The notes beneath the pieces are model-generated. The model was not told the DNA's origin. It made no database searches and saw only the letters and a program-made list of their open reading frames with translations. Shown one piece after another: positions 33,181-41,761 of a DNA stretch of 64,000 nucleotides. This stretch comes from Candidatus Peregrinibacteria bacterium. Lineage in GTDB: Bacteria > Patescibacteriota > Gracilibacteria > UBA1369 > UM-FILTER-53-11. Position numbers and translations under genes: made by a program. The DNA lies in NCBI GenBank assembly GCA_016186205.1, contig JACPMA010000014.1, forward strand, positions 1 to 64,000, given 5' to 3'. How positions within the stretch are numbered: position 1 is the stretch's first letter; each line of letters begins with the position of its first letter.

Positions 33181-33209
33181 TTGACTTTTGTCAGAACGAT
33201 GTGTACTGT
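33181..33209 (+). promoter_or_regulatory. trpR promoter
   Basis: TTGACT (33181-33186) and TACTGT (33204-33209) are 17 bases apart. The -10 lies inside the operator at 33203-33220, so bound repressor would block polymerase. Confidence 0.75.
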
Positions 33210-33220
33210 TGCACCAGTAC
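33203..33220 (+). promoter_or_regulatory. trp operator upstream of trpR
   Basis: GTACT-N8-AGTAC forms an 18 bp near-palindrome. Half sites and spacing are the same as in the E. coli trp operator core (GTACTAGTTAACTAGTAC). It overlaps the trpR -10, which predicts autoregulation. Confidence 0.85.
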
Positions 33221-33234
33221 ATTAATTTTTGCCT

Positions 33235-33522
33235 ATGCAGCGGCTAAATCTTGCCCACCTACACGAACTCTGCGATCTCTTTATTCGCTTGAAAAAACGC
33301 ACGGATGCGCTTGGATTTTTGAAGGATATTCTGACGCCGCGTGAACTCGCGTCGGTGGTGGAACGATGGCAGATCATTAAACGGCTAGCGCGATACAAAC
33401 CTCACCGGGAAATCAGCAAGGAACTGAAAGTGAGCATTGATAAAGTCACGCGCGGAGCCAAGGCGCTCAAGCACGGGCATGGAGGATTCAGACACATGCT
33501 ATGGCCGAAAAAAAAGGTTTAG
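33235..33522 (+). CDS. trpR: Trp operon repressor
   Basis: A 95-residue TrpR-family repressor that would bind its operators when loaded with L-tryptophan. The core alignment to TrpR is visible: LTPRELASVVERWQIIKRLA, then the helix-turn-helix PHREISKELKVSIDKVTRGA and LKHGHGGF (compare T-R-G-S-N-x-L in E. coli TrpR). The ATG at 33235 is used; a TTG at 33229 is also possible. The operator upstream and the second operator before trpE strongly support the name. It is adjacent to and co-oriented with the trp operon. Confidence 0.88.
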   Translation: MQRLNLAHLHELCDLFIRLKKRTDALGFLKDILTPRELASVVERWQIIKRLARYKPHREISKELKVSIDKVTRGAKALKHGHGGFRHMLWPKKKV

Positions 33523-33582
33523 GCGGCCGTATGCATTGCGCGCTCCATCTCCATCCTATTATATTTTCTTCATTTCCAGTTT

Positions 33583-33600
33583 GTACTGGTGCATCAGTAC
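33583..33600 (+). promoter_or_regulatory. trp operator upstream of trpE
   Basis: GTACTGGTGCATCAGTAC is an 18 bp near-palindrome with the same half sites as the operator before trpR. It lies 43 bases before the trpE ATG and just after AT-rich -10-like sequences (TATTAT at 33557-33562, TATATT at 33560-33565). Confidence 0.88.
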
Positions 33601-33642
33601 AAATAGGAAAGTCTCAAAAAACGTTATGTACCACTGAAAACT

Positions 33643-34974
33643 ATGCAACCATACTCCAAACAACTCATCTGCGACACGGAAACGCCTGTCTCGCTCTACA
33701 CGAAACTGGCGCTCCGACATCCATATGCATTCCTTCTTGAAAGCGCGGAATCTCATGAAACGCTTGGACGGTATTCGGTGATCGGTTTTGATCCTCTCCG
33801 GCTTCATGTATTTCCGGCATGTGGCGCGCAAAATCCGCTTGAAATCCTCCGTAAAGATTACGAAAAGATTTCGTATAGCCAGGACCCGAATCTTCCGCGG
33901 CTCCAGGCGCCTTTTGTGGGCTATTTCTCGTATGAAGTTGCGCGGCATTTTGAAAAACTGAATCTTCCGCTCAAAAGTACCGACATTCCAGAGGGTATTT
34001 TTTTCTTTCCGAAAAATCTCCTCATTTTTGATCACGCCAAGCGAAACCTCACTGCCATAGCGTACTCTCAAAAAGACCTTGAAAATTTTATTAAAGAAAT
34101 CCAAAGCATTGAAAATCTTCCTGGGCCGGCTCCGATTTCTCTTGCGTCTGCAGCTGATACCGGAGCTCATACGAAAAAAAACGAATCTTTTGAACGGCTT
34201 GTACAAATCTCAAAAGAAAAAATCTGCGCTGGGGAAATTTTCCAAATTGTCGTAAGCCAGAAATTCGAGCAGCCGACAAAAGCGCATCCTTTTGACCTTT
34301 ATAGACGCTTGCGCCTTATTTCTCCTTCGCCTTACATGTATTATCTTCAATATCCGGATTTTTCGATTATCGGGTCGTCGCCGGAAACGCTCGTACGGAC
34401 AGAAAATGATGAAATTATTCTTCGGCCGATTGCCGGAACGCGGCGGCGCGGAAAAACGCCGGAAGAAGATCGCGAGCTCGAACACGAACTCCTCAACGAC
34501 ATAAAAGAACAAGCAGAACACATGATGCTTGTGGATTTAGGACGCCATGATATCGGCCGCATGGCGAAACCTGGAACTGTGCGTGTGGAGAAAATGATGT
34601 TTGCGGAACGCTTCAGCCATGTTATGCACCTTGTTTCTGAAATCCGCGGGGAACGACGGAGCGATCTTTCATTATTTGATATTTTCCGCATGGCATTTCC
34701 GGCAGGGACGCTAACCGGCGCCCCGAAAATCCGCGCTATGGAAATTATTGCGGAACTTGAAAAAGAGCCGCGCGGAATTTATGGCGGCGCAGTGGGATAT
34801 TTTGACCTTTCCGGAAATATGGATTTTGCCATCGCCATTCGCACGATGGTCTATCGGAAAGGACGCGTTTTACTTCAGGCAGGAGCGGGCATCGTGTATG
34901 ATTCAAAACCGGCGCATGAAAATCTTGAATGTCATAATAAAGCAGCGGCCCCGTTAATCGCATTGCAAATATGA
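33643..34974 (+). CDS. trpE: Anthranilate synthase component I
   Basis: TrpE makes anthranilate from chorismate with ammonia from TrpG, the first committed step to tryptophan. The 443-residue protein has AFLLESAE near residue 30 (the L-L-E-S motif of the Trp feedback site), then the chorismate-binding domain: IIGSSPETLVR, RPIAGTRRRGKTPEED, LVDLGRHDIGR, and FPAGTLTGAPKIRAMEII. It overlaps trpGD by 4 bp. Regulation is expected at the operator upstream and by feedback inhibition. Confidence 0.95.
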   Translation: MQPYSKQLICDTETPVSLYTKLALRHPYAFLLESAESHETLGRYSVIGFDPLRLHVFPACGAQNPLEILRKDYEKISYSQDPNLPRLQAPFVGYFSYEVARHFEKLNLPLKSTDIPEGIFFFPKNLLIFDHAKRNLTAIAYSQKDLENFIKEIQSIENLPGPAPISLASAADTGAHTKKNESFERLVQISKEKICAGEIFQIVVSQKFEQPTKAHPFDLYRRLRLISPSPYMYYLQYPDFSIIGSSPETLVRTENDEIILRPIAGTRRRGKTPEEDRELEHELLNDIKEQAEHMMLVDLGRHDIGRMAKPGTVRVEKMMFAERFSHVMHLVSEIRGERRSDLSLFDIFRMAFPAGTLTGAPKIRAMEIIAELEKEPRGIYGGAVGYFDLSGNMDFAIAIRTMVYRKGRVLLQAGAGIVYDSKPAHENLECHNKAAAPLIALQI

Positions 34975-36542
34975 AAACGCTCATCATCGACAATTTTGAT
35001 TCCTTCACATACAACCTTTTTCAATATATCGCGGAGATTGGCGGAAATCCGGAGGTCTATCGCAACAATGAAATCTCGATTGATGATGTTGAAAAACGCG
35101 GTTACACCCATATCGTGATTTCGCCGGGCCCGGGTTCGCCTGATAATAAAAAGGATTTTGGAATTTGCGGAAAAATAATCCAGCATTTTAAAGGCCGGCT
35201 GCCGATTTTGGGCGTTTGTCTCGGGCATCAAGGTATCATTCATTATCTCGGCGGGCGTGTGATTCGCGCGCCTGTTCCAATGCACGGAAAACGGAGCATG
35301 ATTCGGATAAATAATTCGAATGCGCTTTTTAAAGGATTGCCGGAAAAAATCGAGGTTATGCGGTATCACTCTTTAATAGGCGAATCGACAATTTTGCCTA
35401 ATGAACTTGAAATTACCGGCGAAACGGATGACGGTCTCATTATGTCGGTTTCGCATAAAACTATGCAGCTCTATGGAGTTCAATTTCATCCGGAAAGCGT
35501 CGGCACGCCGCTCGGAAAAGAAATTTTGAAGAATTTTTTCCGCGCAAAAACTAAACTCTCTATGACGGAAATGGAAGCCGAAACATTTATTGATGAAATT
35601 GCCTCGGGCGCAGCAAGCGAAGATGAGATTGAAGATATTTTGCTGGCTTTGAGCCGCAAAGGCGAAAGCGTGGCGGAAATTATCGGCATGGCGCGTGGAC
35701 TGCAAAAACATGCTGTAAAACTGCCTATCGGCGACGAAATCCTCATGGATACGTGCGGAACCGGCGGAAGCGGTTTAAAACGAATGAATATTTCAACAAC
35801 CGCAGCTTTTGTGCTTGCGGCTGCAGGCGTAAAAATTGCAAAACATGGAAATCGGGCGGCGAGCGGCCGATGCGGTAGTTTTGACCTCTTGGAAAAATTG
35901 GGTGTGAAAATTGAATTACCGCCCGAAACTGTCAATCGCGCCATTCGCGAACTTGGCATCGGATTCATCTTCGCTCCGATGTTTCATCCGGTTATGAAAC
36001 GCGTTGCGCCGGTCAGAAAAAAATTGGGCATACGTACTATTTTTAATCTCCTCGGTCCGCTCGTAAATCCGGCGAATCCGAAATATCATTTGCTAGGAAC
36101 TGTATCCGTGGAAATTGCGGAAAAAATGATCCAAGCCATGAAAGGCTTGAATTATACGCGGGTAATGGTGGTCGTTAGCGAAGACGGACTTGATGATGTG
36201 ACGATTACTGGAAAAACGACCGTGTATGAACTCCATCGAGGTGCTATTCAAAAATTTAAATTCGCGCCGGAAGAAGCAGGACTTGTGCGCGAAAAAAGTT
36301 TTGAGCACATCGCCGGAGGCGATGCGGAATATAATGCAAATCTCTTCGTCCAACTTCTTAAAGACAGGGCGCCGAGTGGATTTAGAAATCTTCTCCTGAT
36401 TAACGCTGCATTTGGATTTGTTGTACGGGAAGCCGCAAAAAATCTCAACGAGGGGCTCTCCATCGCCGAAAAAATTATAGAATCCGGCGCAGCCTATGAA
36501 AAATTTTTAGCTTATAAAAAATTCTCACATGAACAATTTTGA
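34971..36542 (+). CDS. trpGD: Anthranilate synthase component II fused to anthranilate phosphoribosyltransferase
   Basis: A 523-residue fusion. Residues 1-190 are the class I glutamine amidotransferase with LGVCLGHQGIIHYLGG (nucleophile Cys), and the catalytic His-Glu in VQFHPES. From about residue 195 follows the phosphoribosyltransferase, with DTCGTGGSGLKRMNIST, KHGNRAASGRCGSFDLLEKL and NLLGPLVNPA. This makes anthranilate with TrpE and then couples it to PRPP. The same fusion order occurs in E. coli TrpGD. It overlaps trpC by 14 bp. Confidence 0.95.
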   Translation: MKTLIIDNFDSFTYNLFQYIAEIGGNPEVYRNNEISIDDVEKRGYTHIVISPGPGSPDNKKDFGICGKIIQHFKGRLPILGVCLGHQGIIHYLGGRVIRAPVPMHGKRSMIRINNSNALFKGLPEKIEVMRYHSLIGESTILPNELEITGETDDGLIMSVSHKTMQLYGVQFHPESVGTPLGKEILKNFFRAKTKLSMTEMEAETFIDEIASGAASEDEIEDILLALSRKGESVAEIIGMARGLQKHAVKLPIGDEILMDTCGTGGSGLKRMNISTTAAFVLAAAGVKIAKHGNRAASGRCGSFDLLEKLGVKIELPPETVNRAIRELGIGFIFAPMFHPVMKRVAPVRKKLGIRTIFNLLGPLVNPANPKYHLLGTVSVEIAEKMIQAMKGLNYTRVMVVVSEDGLDDVTITGKTTVYELHRGAIQKFKFAPEEAGLVREKSFEHIAGGDAEYNANLFVQLLKDRAPSGFRNLLLINAAFGFVVREAAKNLNEGLSIAEKIIESGAAYEKFLAYKKFSHEQF

Positions 36543-37203
36543 AAAAGCAATCCGCGGACGCGATCGGATTTCCGTGATCGCCGAATTGAAACGTTTTTCG
36601 CCGAGCCATGGAAAATTTCCAGAGCATGACATAGAACAGCTCATGAAAGCTTATGAAAAAGGCGGTGCAAGCGCTATTTCCGTAGTCACAGATGCTTATC
36701 TTTTCAAAGGCTCGCTGGAACTGCTTCGCGAAGCTCGGCGGCATACAAAACTCCCGATTATCAGAAAGGATTTTCTTACGAAGAAAGAACATATTGATGC
36801 AAGCGTTGAAGCTGGCGCTGACGCAATTTTACTTATTGCGCGCATGCTCGATGAACAGCAGCTACAGAGGCTCGCAACTTATGCCCACGAAAAAGGTCTT
36901 GATACGGTTATTGAAATTCACGATGATGAAGATTTCAAAAAAATCGCAGGCATAACAAATACCATCATCGGCATCAATAACCGGAATCTGCAGACATTCA
37001 CCACTAACGTGCGCCATGCGGAAAAATTCCTTGATAGAATAAATCCCAAATTCACGATCATTGCTGAAAGCGCTTTTTCCAGCGCAGAAGAATTCGCCCC
37101 GTATTTTGGAAAAATCGACGCTGTGCTCATCGGCACAGCTCTTTTAACCTCCGAAAATCCGTCCAAAGCTCTTTCATCATTCATATATGCTAATCGTCCT
37201 TGA
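36529..37203 (+). CDS. trpC: Indole-3-glycerol phosphate synthase
   Basis: TrpC closes the indole ring by decarboxylating CdRP. The 224-residue protein is a short TIM barrel beginning near the SVIAELKRFSPSHGKF strand, with the catalytic Lys and the phosphate-binding region. It shows LPIIRKDFL, ADAILLIARML, EIHDDED, and GINNRNLQTF. Unlike E. coli TrpC it is not fused to TrpF, and no trpF is in the window. It is about 30 residues shorter at the N-terminus than many homologues. It overlaps the DAHP synthase gene by 17 bp. Confidence 0.92.
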   Translation: MNNFEKAIRGRDRISVIAELKRFSPSHGKFPEHDIEQLMKAYEKGGASAISVVTDAYLFKGSLELLREARRHTKLPIIRKDFLTKKEHIDASVEAGADAILLIARMLDEQQLQRLATYAHEKGLDTVIEIHDDEDFKKIAGITNTIIGINNRNLQTFTTNVRHAEKFLDRINPKFTIIAESAFSSAEEFAPYFGKIDAVLIGTALLTSENPSKALSSFIYANRP

Positions 37204-38188
37204 TCGCCACGCAACTGAAGATAATATTCAAATTCTTCTTCAGCGCATAAAATCCATGGGGCTTCGCGCTGAAGTGATTCCCGGTTCGATGCGCACCGCT
37301 ATCGGAATTCTAGGCAACACGGGTTACGTGGATGCGGATTCGCTCACTCAACTGCCGGGCGTAAAAGAAGTCATTCATGTTACAAAACCGTACAAACTTG
37401 TGAGCCGCGAATGGAAAAATGAAGATACGGTGATTGATGTAGACGGCGTTAAAATCGGCGGGAAAAATTTTACGGTGATGGCAGGACCGTGCAGCGTGGA
37501 ATCCGAAGAACAACTTATGGAAACTGCAGAGGCAGTGAAAAAAGCCGGCGCACAGATTTTGCGCGGAGGAGCATTTAAACCGCGGACCACGCCTTATTCT
37601 TTTCAAGGGCTTGGTCTTGAAGGCCTGAAACTCCTTCAAAAAGCGAAAAAGAAGTTCGATCTGCCGATTATCACTGAACTTCTCCATGTGCAAAATTTGG
37701 ATCTTGTTGCGGCAAATACGGACATCATTCAAATCGGAGCGCGGAATATGCAAAATTTCGAACTCCTAATGGCTGTTGGAAAACTCAAAAAACCGGTCAT
37801 GCTGAAACGCGGCATGTCAGCGCGCATGGAAGAATTTCTCCTCGCAGCAGAATATATTTTGAATGCCGGAAATCCGAACGTAATTTTGTGCGAGCGCGGG
37901 ATTCGGACATTTGAAACCGCCACGCGCAACACGCTTGACCTCAATATCGTTGCACTCGTTCGTGAACTTTCCCATTTGCCGATTATCGCTGATCCAAGCC
38001 ATGGAACAGGCCGATATTCGCTCGTGACTCCCCTCTCTCTTGCTGCGTTTGCGGTTGGTGCGCATGGACTTCTCATAGAAGTTCATGCGGATCCAAGCAA
38101 AGCGCTTTCGGATGGCGATCAATCGCTGAATTTGGAGAATTTTGCGAATTTGATGAATAAATTAAATCATCTAAAAAAGTTTTTATGA
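37187..38188 (+). CDS. aroF: 3-deoxy-7-phosphoheptulonate (DAHP) synthase, type I-beta
   Basis: This enzyme makes DAHP from PEP and erythrose-4-phosphate, the first step of the shikimate pathway. The 333-residue protein has an N-terminal ferredoxin-like regulatory domain (about residues 1-75), then the barrel with [45 protein letters not shown], and [15 protein letters not shown]. Its place between trpC and trpB puts carbon entry to aromatic synthesis under TrpR. It overlaps trpB by 4 bp. Confidence 0.93.
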   Translation: MLIVLDRHATEDNIQILLQRIKSMGLRAEVIPGSMRTAIGILGNTGYVDADSLTQLPGVKEVIHVTKPYKLVSREWKNEDTVIDVDGVKIGGKNFTVMAGPCSVESEEQLMETAEAVKKAGAQILRGGAFKPRTTPYSFQGLGLEGLKLLQKAKKKFDLPIITELLHVQNLDLVAANTDIIQIGARNMQNFELLMAVGKLKKPVMLKRGMSARMEEFLLAAEYILNAGNPNVILCERGIRTFETATRNTLDLNIVALVRELSHLPIIADPSHGTGRYSLVTPLSLAAFAVGAHGLLIEVHADPSKALSDGDQSLNLENFANLMNKLNHLKKFL

Positions 38189-39342
38189 AAAAGGTTGGAT
38201 ATTATTACGCGCCCTTTGGGCGCGTGTTCGGTGGCATGTTTGTTTCTGAACTCCTTGTAAAACCGCTTCAGGAAGTGAACGCGGCATTTGAAGATTTTAA
38301 GAGAAATAAAAAAATGCAAAAAGAGCTGAATGTTTTGCTAAAAGATTACGTCGGCCGGCCAACTCCTCTCTATGAAGCCAAAAATCTTTCGAAAAAATTC
38401 GGATACAGACTTTTTTTGAAGCGGGAAGATTTGATTCACGGCGGCGCTCACAAAACAAATAACACCGTTGGCCAAGGATTGCTCGCAAAATTTATGGGGA
38501 AAAAAGAACTCATAGCCGAAACCGGCGCCGGACAACACGGATTTGCCGTAGCGCTCGTCGGCGCGCTCCTCAAAATTCCAGTAAAGATTTTTATGGGCGC
38601 AAAAGATGTTGAACGCCAGCGCATGAACGTTATGCGCATGAAACTCTGCGGCGCGGAAATTATTTCGGTTAAGTCCGGCTCGCAAACCCTTAAAGACGCC
38701 ATAAACGAAGCGCTGCGATATTATGTAGCGAATAGCAAAACATCTTACTACCTCTTTGGAACCGTTGCCGGACCGCATCCTTTTCCGGCAATCGTACGAT
38801 ACTTCCAAAAAATAATCGGCGAAGAAACACGGCGGCAAATTCGCGAAAAAATCGGGCGGCTACCGGACAAAATACTCGCTTGCGTTGGCGGCGGAAGCAA
38901 TGCCATTGGAATTTTTTCAGCTTTTTTGCGTGATCAACAGGTAAAACTTATAGGCGTTGAAGCTGCTAACGGCGCATCGCTGCAGAAAGGCAAAATCGGC
39001 TCGCTTCACGGCTCGCTTTCATATGTTTTACAAGATAAAAACGGTCAGATTTTGGAAAGCGAGAGTATTGCGGCCGGCTTGGATTACCCAGGCGTTGGAC
39101 CGGAACACAGCGCGCTCAAAGAAATCGGCCGCGTAAAGTATGTTTCTATAACCGACCGCGAAGCGCTCGAAGCATTTCATCTTCTTTGCGAAGAAGAAGG
39201 CATTATTCCAGCGCTTGAATCGGCCCATGCGATTGCGTACGCGAAAAAACTTACTGGAAAATTGCGAAAAAATGCTGCGGTAATTGTAAATTTATCCGGC
39301 CGCGGAGATAAAGATTTAGAAACCGTTTATGGATCGATATAA
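38185..39342 (+). CDS. trpB: Tryptophan synthase beta subunit
   Basis: TrpB joins indole and serine using PLP. The 385-residue protein has [20 protein letters not shown] at its N-terminus, the PLP lysine in [31 protein letters not shown], and the phosphate-binding [17 protein letters not shown]. It overlaps trpA by 14 bp. It resembles the TrpB1 type that works with TrpA. Confidence 0.95.
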   Translation: MKKVGYYYAPFGRVFGGMFVSELLVKPLQEVNAAFEDFKRNKKMQKELNVLLKDYVGRPTPLYEAKNLSKKFGYRLFLKREDLIHGGAHKTNNTVGQGLLAKFMGKKELIAETGAGQHGFAVALVGALLKIPVKIFMGAKDVERQRMNVMRMKLCGAEIISVKSGSQTLKDAINEALRYYVANSKTSYYLFGTVAGPHPFPAIVRYFQKIIGEETRRQIREKIGRLPDKILACVGGGSNAIGIFSAFLRDQQVKLIGVEAANGASLQKGKIGSLHGSLSYVLQDKNGQILESESIAAGLDYPGVGPEHSALKEIGRVKYVSITDREALEAFHLLCEEEGIIPALESAHAIAYAKKLTGKLRKNAAVIVNLSGRGDKDLETVYGSI

Positions 39343-40123
39343 AATTACTTTCGCTCGCCTTCAAAAAGAAAAACGCATCGGTTTTTGTCCTTTTGCCGTG
39401 CTCGGCGATCCGACGCCACAGCAGTGCCTCGCGCGCATCAAAAAATATCTTGATGTAAAGCCGGATTTTCTTGAACTAGGCATTCCTTTTTCCGATCCGA
39501 TTGCTGATGGACCGATAATTCAAGCAGCTGATGAACGCGCTCTGAAAAACGGCATGACGCCAAAAAAAGCGATTGCGCTTGTTAGAAAAATACGAAGCGT
39601 CATGGTTCGACAGGCTCACCATGACGTGCCTATCGGGATTCTCACTTACTCAAACATTGTCTTTCAATACGGAATCGAAAAATTTTACCGCGACCTCAAA
39701 AACGCCGGTGCGGACAGCATCCTTATTGCTGATATTCCACTAGAAGAAGTAGCGCTTTTTGCGCAAGCCGCCAAAAAATACAAACTGCACCAAATCTTCC
39801 TCGTGAGTGAATATACCGATGTCAAACGCCTCAAACAAATTGAAAAATTCGGGAGCGGTTTTCTTTATGTAGTAAGCGTTCTTGGCGTCACCGGAATCCG
39901 ACAAAAACTTCCGCCACAACTCCATAAGCTCATCGCTCACCTCAAAAAACATACGAAACTTCCGCTCGTAGTCGGTTTTGGAATTTCGCAGCCGCAACAT
40001 CTCAAGCAACTCAAAACCGCTGGCGCGAACGCTGCCATTGTCGGCAGTGCGCTCGTAAAAACTCCGACAAAAAATCTCTCAAAAATCCTTAAGCGGCTTT
40101 CCTGTGCGGCACCAAAACCCTAG
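39329..40123 (+). CDS. trpA: Tryptophan synthase alpha subunit
   Basis: TrpA releases indole from indole-3-glycerol phosphate. The 264-residue TIM barrel has [19 protein letters not shown] (catalytic Glu), [12 protein letters not shown] (catalytic Asp), [11 protein letters not shown], and [12 protein letters not shown]. Between the helix [11 protein letters not shown] and the strand [10 protein letters not shown] lies an unusual stretch, VMVRQAHHD, coded by a perfect inverted repeat. This fills the loop that is REKHPT-like in E. coli. It probably does not abolish activity, but its effect is unknown. Its last 35 bases overlap the convergent dehydrogenase gene. Confidence 0.95.
   Translation: MDRYKITFARLQKEKRIGFCPFAVLGDPTPQQCLARIKKYLDVKPDFLELGIPFSDPIADGPIIQAADERALKNGMTPKKAIALVRKIRSVMVRQAHHDVPIGILTYSNIVFQYGIEKFYRDLKNAGADSILIADIPLEEVALFAQAAKKYKLHQIFLVSEYTDVKRLKQIEKFGSGFLYVVSVLGVTGIRQKLPPQLHKLIAHLKKHTKLPLVVGFGISQPQHLKQLKTAGANAAIVGSALVKTPTKNLSKILKRLSCAAPKP
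39598..39626 (+). repeat. REP-like palindrome inside trpA
   Basis: CGTCATGGT and ACCATGACG form a perfect 9 bp stem around an 11-base loop (TCGACAGGCTC). It is read in frame in trpA as [10 protein letters not shown] recall very similar short palindromes as dispersed REP-type elements in several bacterial phyla. Confidence 0.75.
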
Positions 40124-41630
40124 CCCGACGTACGCCGCGGACGCTCTCCGCAGCTCGAATTATCTCTTCAAGCAATTTTCTGTCTCCGGTAATTGGGAGA
40201 TCATACGGACTCAAGTCAACAGTATTCCTCCGTCCACCTACTTCTCGAGCCTGCATGTTGGCAGATACTTGGTTCAATTTAGCGCCCCCCAACGGTCCTC
40301 GCAAAGCTATACGAAAATCCACGATGATATCCGCCACCGCTCCGTCATGCATCCATTGCAATACTACTCTTTGATCCGTTAAATTTTTTGGCGCAAACGC
40401 ACCTTCTCTCTCTTCCACAAAAGCTCCATACGGAAATTGCGTGTCTGGCGCTGCGATGGCATTTATAATTTCGCCGCGCATAATAAGCCGATGCGCTGCC
40501 CTCACGCCATCTTCCGCATTGATTCGTTCTGCCTGAATTTCGCTGGCTCCAGAATGATTCGTGGCAATAACTTGGCTATGACCTCGTAACAATACTGCCC
40601 AATGTCCGGGCTGCCGATCATCTGGACCTGAAGGGACATCAAGATACTGCGCAACTTCTTTTTTCTCCGCAACCTGAACATCCAAACCGGCTTTGCTTAT
40701 TTGACGGTTTTCTAAAGCCCTATACAGAGCCCGTGGATTTACGCATCCACCGCGTGCCAAATTACAAAATATGGCTTCCCGCTTCACCATCCTTAACTCT
40801 TCATATCCAATCACTTCTTGATCGCCTGCTGGATGAAGTATCACAACATCAGCATTTTGCAGCGCTTCTTCTTTTGTTTTTGCCACCGTAAATGACTCGC
40901 CATTGCCAGAGGCAAGAAACGGATCATAAACAACAACATTTGCGTGTCTCAAGAATGGCGATTTTTGAATTACTTCTCTGCCAATTATTCCTGCTCCGAT
41001 AACAGCCACTTTTTTTCCGCGCAAAAATTCCGCAGTAGCTTGGGCTTCCTGTCCGGCCTCTTCAAATGGAAGTGATGCTGGATTCACGGCTGAATGAACT
41101 TTTGTCCTATCCCACTGCAAAGGATCTACCCGCCCGTCCTCTTTCGTCATTCTATTATCTTCTGCCGCAGGATTATCACGCGACGCATATGCTCCATCCG
41201 GATGAAGCATTAAAAGCAGCATGAGATCCTGCCATATTCTGACTGCCTGCGCATTGCCGTTTGGCGTTCTTTCAACAATCACGCCATTATCAAACCCTTC
41301 TTGGGAATCCATACCTACTCCATTACCCAATCGAACTGCGGTTAAAACCCCGCTTTCGCGAAGGCGCCAAAAAACACTCGGATCGATTTTTTTTCGAAGC
41401 GCAGCGTCCATGCCTCCACGGCCAAGCACTGCACTGACTCGCAGCCCTTCTAGCTGACTAATTGCCTCTGCTGGATCCATTTTTAAAAGATCCACCGGAA
41501 TAAGTCCTAGCTCTTCGGTTAATCGCATGCCGGAAGGATCCACACGGTCGGTAAAAGCAACATGCCGCGGCGGATTCGGATAAACATCCACCCGGTCATA
41601 AGCTCTATCAAAGGCTTGCTGAATATTCAT
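40089..41630 (-). CDS. D-3-phosphoglycerate dehydrogenase-like protein
   Basis: A 513-residue D-isomer-specific 2-hydroxyacid dehydrogenase. The Rossmann fold is seen in GKKVAVIGAGIIGREVIQK, with the catalytic Arg in FCNLARGGCVNPRAL and the catalytic His in IATNHSGASEIQAERIN. The order and overall length fit long SerA-type enzymes for serine synthesis, but the N-terminal substrate domain is divergent, with a roughly 30-residue insertion rich in Asn and Asp before the NAD domain. The exact substrate is uncertain. A consensus promoter 8 bases before the ATG suggests a leaderless mRNA; the ATG at 41633 could also serve. Confidence 0.8.
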   Translation of the reverse strand: MNIQQAFDRAYDRVDVYPNPPRHVAFTDRVDPSGMRLTEELGLIPVDLLKMDPAEAISQLEGLRVSAVLGRGGMDAALRKKIDPSVFWRLRESGVLTAVRLGNGVGMDSQEGFDNGVIVERTPNGNAQAVRIWQDLMLLLMLHPDGAYASRDNPAAEDNRMTKEDGRVDPLQWDRTKVHSAVNPASLPFEEAGQEAQATAEFLRGKKVAVIGAGIIGREVIQKSPFLRHANVVVYDPFLASGNGESFTVAKTKEEALQNADVVILHPAGDQEVIGYEELRMVKREAIFCNLARGGCVNPRALYRALENRQISKAGLDVQVAEKKEVAQYLDVPSGPDDRQPGHWAVLLRGHSQVIATNHSGASEIQAERINAEDGVRAAHRLIMRGEIINAIAAPDTQFPYGAFVEEREGAFAPKNLTDQRVVLQWMHDGAVADIIVDFRIALRGPLGGAKLNQVSANMQAREVGGRRNTVDLSPYDLPITGDRKLLEEIIRAAESVRGVRRARVLVPHRKAA

Positions 41631-41637
41631 CATGGGA

Positions 41638-41665
41638 ATTATAAAATGTGTGCGAAATCTGCCAA
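41638..41665 (-). promoter_or_regulatory. Promoter of the PGDH-like gene
   Basis: TTGGCA and TATAAT are separated by 16 bases on the minus strand. The -10 ends 4 to 7 bases before the two candidate ATG codons, which predicts a leaderless message. Confidence 0.75.
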
Positions 41666-41737
41666 TCAACGCGGCTTGCTTGATTGAAAATAATATCGTC
41701 CGCAGTCATGAACCGAATTGCTGGCCGGTCTTTTTTA

Positions 41738-41746
41738 TGTTAAAAT
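41738..41746 (+). promoter_or_regulatory. Extended -10 for the AMP phosphorylase gene
   Basis: TGTTAAAAT lies 15 bases before the ATG at 41762. AAGG a few bases before the ATG may serve as a ribosome-binding site. Confidence 0.5.
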
Positions 41747-41761
41747 AAATAGAAGGTATAT

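Noticed and set aside
33523-33582. Trp attenuator or leader peptide before trpE
   Set aside because: There is no short frame with tandem Trp codons and no terminator hairpin; control is explained by the TrpR operator.
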